Source: an uncultured Clostridia bacterium | Lineage (GTDB): Bacteria; Bacillota; Clostridia; Christensenellales; Aristaeellaceae | Length of the DNA: 8,118 nucleotides | Assembly: GCA_934615235.1 (NCBI GenBank) | Contig: CAKTTL010000112.1 | Coordinates: 1-8,118 of the forward strand | Direction of reading: 5' to 3' | Shown here: positions 7,136-8,118 of the stretch, one piece after another | Position numbering within the stretch: the stretch's first letter is position 1 | Layout: every line of letters begins with the position of its first letter | The notes under the pieces: generated by a model | What the model saw: the letters and a program-made list of their open reading frames with translations, nothing else | The model's database searches: none | What the model was told of the DNA's origin: nothing | Translations under genes and position numbers: made by a program

Positions 7136-8011
7136 ATGAACATCAGCTACGATTCCTACCGGATTTTTTATTACGTCGCCAAATACGGGAGCATCTCGCA
7201 GGCGGCGAAGCTTCTGATGAACAGCCAGCCGAACCTGACGCGCATGATCAAGGTGCTCGAAAGCGAGCTGGGCTGTCCGCTCTTTTCGCGCACGCATCAG
7301 GGCGTTCGCCTCACGCCCGAAGGCGAGCGGCTTTACGCGCATATCTCCGTCGCCATCGAGCAGATCGAGGCGGGCGAAGCCGAAATTACGCAGAGCAAGA
7401 ACCTGCAAAGCGGCAATGTTTTCGTCGCGGCGGGACAAATCGCGCTGCGCTGCGCGCTCGTCCCCGCGCTCAAGCAGTATCGTGCGCTCTATCCGGGCGT
7501 GCGCGTACATCTGGCGAATCACTCGACCCTGCAGGCCATCGCCGCCGTGCGGGACGGCGTGGCGGATTTCGCCGTCGTCACCGCGCCCACGTTGATCTCC
7601 CCCTCGCTCGTTGAGAAGGAAGTGAAAACCGTTCAGGAAATGCCCATCTGCGGCAGCGCGTTCTCCTTCCTGCGCGGCCGAAAGGTGACGCTGGCCGAGC
7701 TGGACAACTATCCGCTCATCTCTCTCAGCGCTGAAACGAAAACCTTCGAGTTCTATTCCGATTTCTTCGCCGCGCACGGCCTGCAGTATTCCCCCGATAT
7801 CGAAGCCTCAACCGCCGATCAGGTGCTGCCGATGGTGGAGGCCGGCCTGGGCATCGGCTTCCTGCCGCCCGAGTTCATCCGCGCCGCGGAAGACGTCGCC
7901 GTAATCGATCTCGAAGAGCAGGTCCCCGCCCGCACAATTCGCGTCGTTCGCCGCAAAGACCAGCCCCTCAGCGTCGCCGCGAGGGAACTTTGCAGGCTGA
8001 TCGGGGTGTGA
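7136..8011 (+). CDS. LysR-family transcriptional regulator
   Basis: DNA-binding regulator of 291 aa, the normal LysR length. The N-terminal winged helix-turn-helix covers about 3-62 (FYYVAKYGSISQAAKLL, then SQPNLTRMIKVLE, ending in LFSRTHQGVRLTPEG). A linker helix spans about 63-92, and the periplasmic-binding-like effector domain about 93-290, with GVADFAVV (141-148) and VEAGLGIGFLP (234-244) at the usual places. The start at 7136 is chosen because GGAGG (7126-7130) lies five bases upstream; a TTG four codons earlier overlaps that site and is unlikely. It is divergent from the DUF1275 gene across a 127-bp AT-rich gap, the classic arrangement for a LysR regulator controlling its neighbour and itself. 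The effector cannot be told from the sequence. Confidence 0.95.
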   Translation: MNISYDSYRIFYYVAKYGSISQAAKLLMNSQPNLTRMIKVLESELGCPLFSRTHQGVRLTPEGERLYAHISVAIEQIEAGEAEITQSKNLQSGNVFVAAGQIALRCALVPALKQYRALYPGVRVHLANHSTLQAIAAVRDGVADFAVVTAPTLISPSLVEKEVKTVQEMPICGSAFSFLRGRKVTLAELDNYPLISLSAETKTFEFYSDFFAAHGLQYSPDIEASTADQVLPMVEAGLGIGFLPPEFIRAAEDVAVIDLEEQVPARTIRVVRRKDQPLSVAARELCRLIGV

Positions 8012-8032
8012 GTTACGGGGGAGAGGAGAACG

Positions 8033-8078
8033 GCGAGGGGGAACCCTTCTTTCAAGAGAAAGAAGGGTTCCCCCTCGC
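8033..8078. repeat. Perfect long hairpin repeat downstream of lysR
   Basis: A 21-bp perfect inverted repeat (8033-8053 and 8058-8078) with loop AAGA; arms begin GCGAGGGGGAACCC and end GGGTTCCCCCTCGC. It starts 22 bp after the lysR stop. No T-tract follows; the next bases are GCTCCCCCTCCTAAGAAAGC. The following AAAGCTGCT (8094-8102) matches, as reverse complement, the AGCAG-TTTT at the left end of the window. This makes it a likely relative of the hairpin at 27-78 in the same orientation relative to its gene. Terminator or mRNA 3'-end role inferred. Confidence 0.8.
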
Positions 8079-8118
8079 GCTCCCCCTCCTAAGAAAGCTG
8101 CTTTGCCGGGCTATCGCC

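Noticed and set aside
7115..7777. A 220-codon open frame on the minus strand opposite lysR
   Set aside because: The LysR frame has clear domains and a good ribosome binding site; the opposite frame is a codon-bias shadow.
6329..8011. LysR as a regulator of the atp operon
   Set aside because: The atp promoter is near-consensus and lies about 750 bp from the divergent region; the DUF1275 gene is the far likelier target.

Overview
This window is a GC-rich bacterial chromosome segment. It holds a complete F-type (F1Fo) ATP synthase operon on the minus strand, followed on the same strand by an upstream membrane-protein gene of the DUF1275/YoaK family, and a divergently transcribed LysR-type regulator on the plus strand. 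The purine-rich ribosome binding sites, the TTGACG/TATAAT promoter, the RQPE-type c subunit and the tightly packed genes suggest a GC-rich member of the Firmicutes, probably a gut-type clostridium. That placement is an inference from style, not from any marker gene.

Layout, in the direction of atp transcription (right to left): a consensus sigma-A-type promoter (6300-6328), then atpB (a), atpE (c), atpF (b), a fused delta-alpha gene (atpA), atpG (gamma), atpD (beta) and atpC (epsilon). Genes overlap by 1 to 11 bp or are separated by 6 to 16 bp, so translation is probably coupled throughout. The order is the classical B-E-F-H-A-G-D-C order, except that no free-standing atpH exists. The C-terminal domain of the delta subunit (about 65 residues) is instead fused in frame to the N terminus of the alpha subunit, and the N-terminal helical domain of delta, which normally docks on alpha, is absent. 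This is the most striking feature of the window: the peripheral stalk connection appears to have been rewired from a non-covalent delta-alpha joint into a covalent one.

Other oddities in the enzyme are a c subunit with a cleavable-looking signal peptide and a partly alanine/serine-substituted glycine motif in its first membrane helix, a gamma subunit with a charged C-terminal tail beyond the usual end, and an epsilon subunit with an intact IDxxRA ATP-sensing motif.

To the right, the DUF1275 gene ends so close to atpB that its stop codon lies inside the atp promoter's -35 box. Between the DUF1275 and LysR start codons is a 127-bp AT-rich island. It contains a 12-bp palindrome carrying TATAAT on both strands and inverted repeats that could be the LysR operator.

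The two ends of the window, just after atpC and just after lysR, each carry a long near-perfect hairpin (24 bp and 21 bp stems, 4-nt loops). The flanking sequences are related and lie in the same orientation relative to the adjacent gene, so the two look like members of one dispersed palindromic repeat or terminator family.
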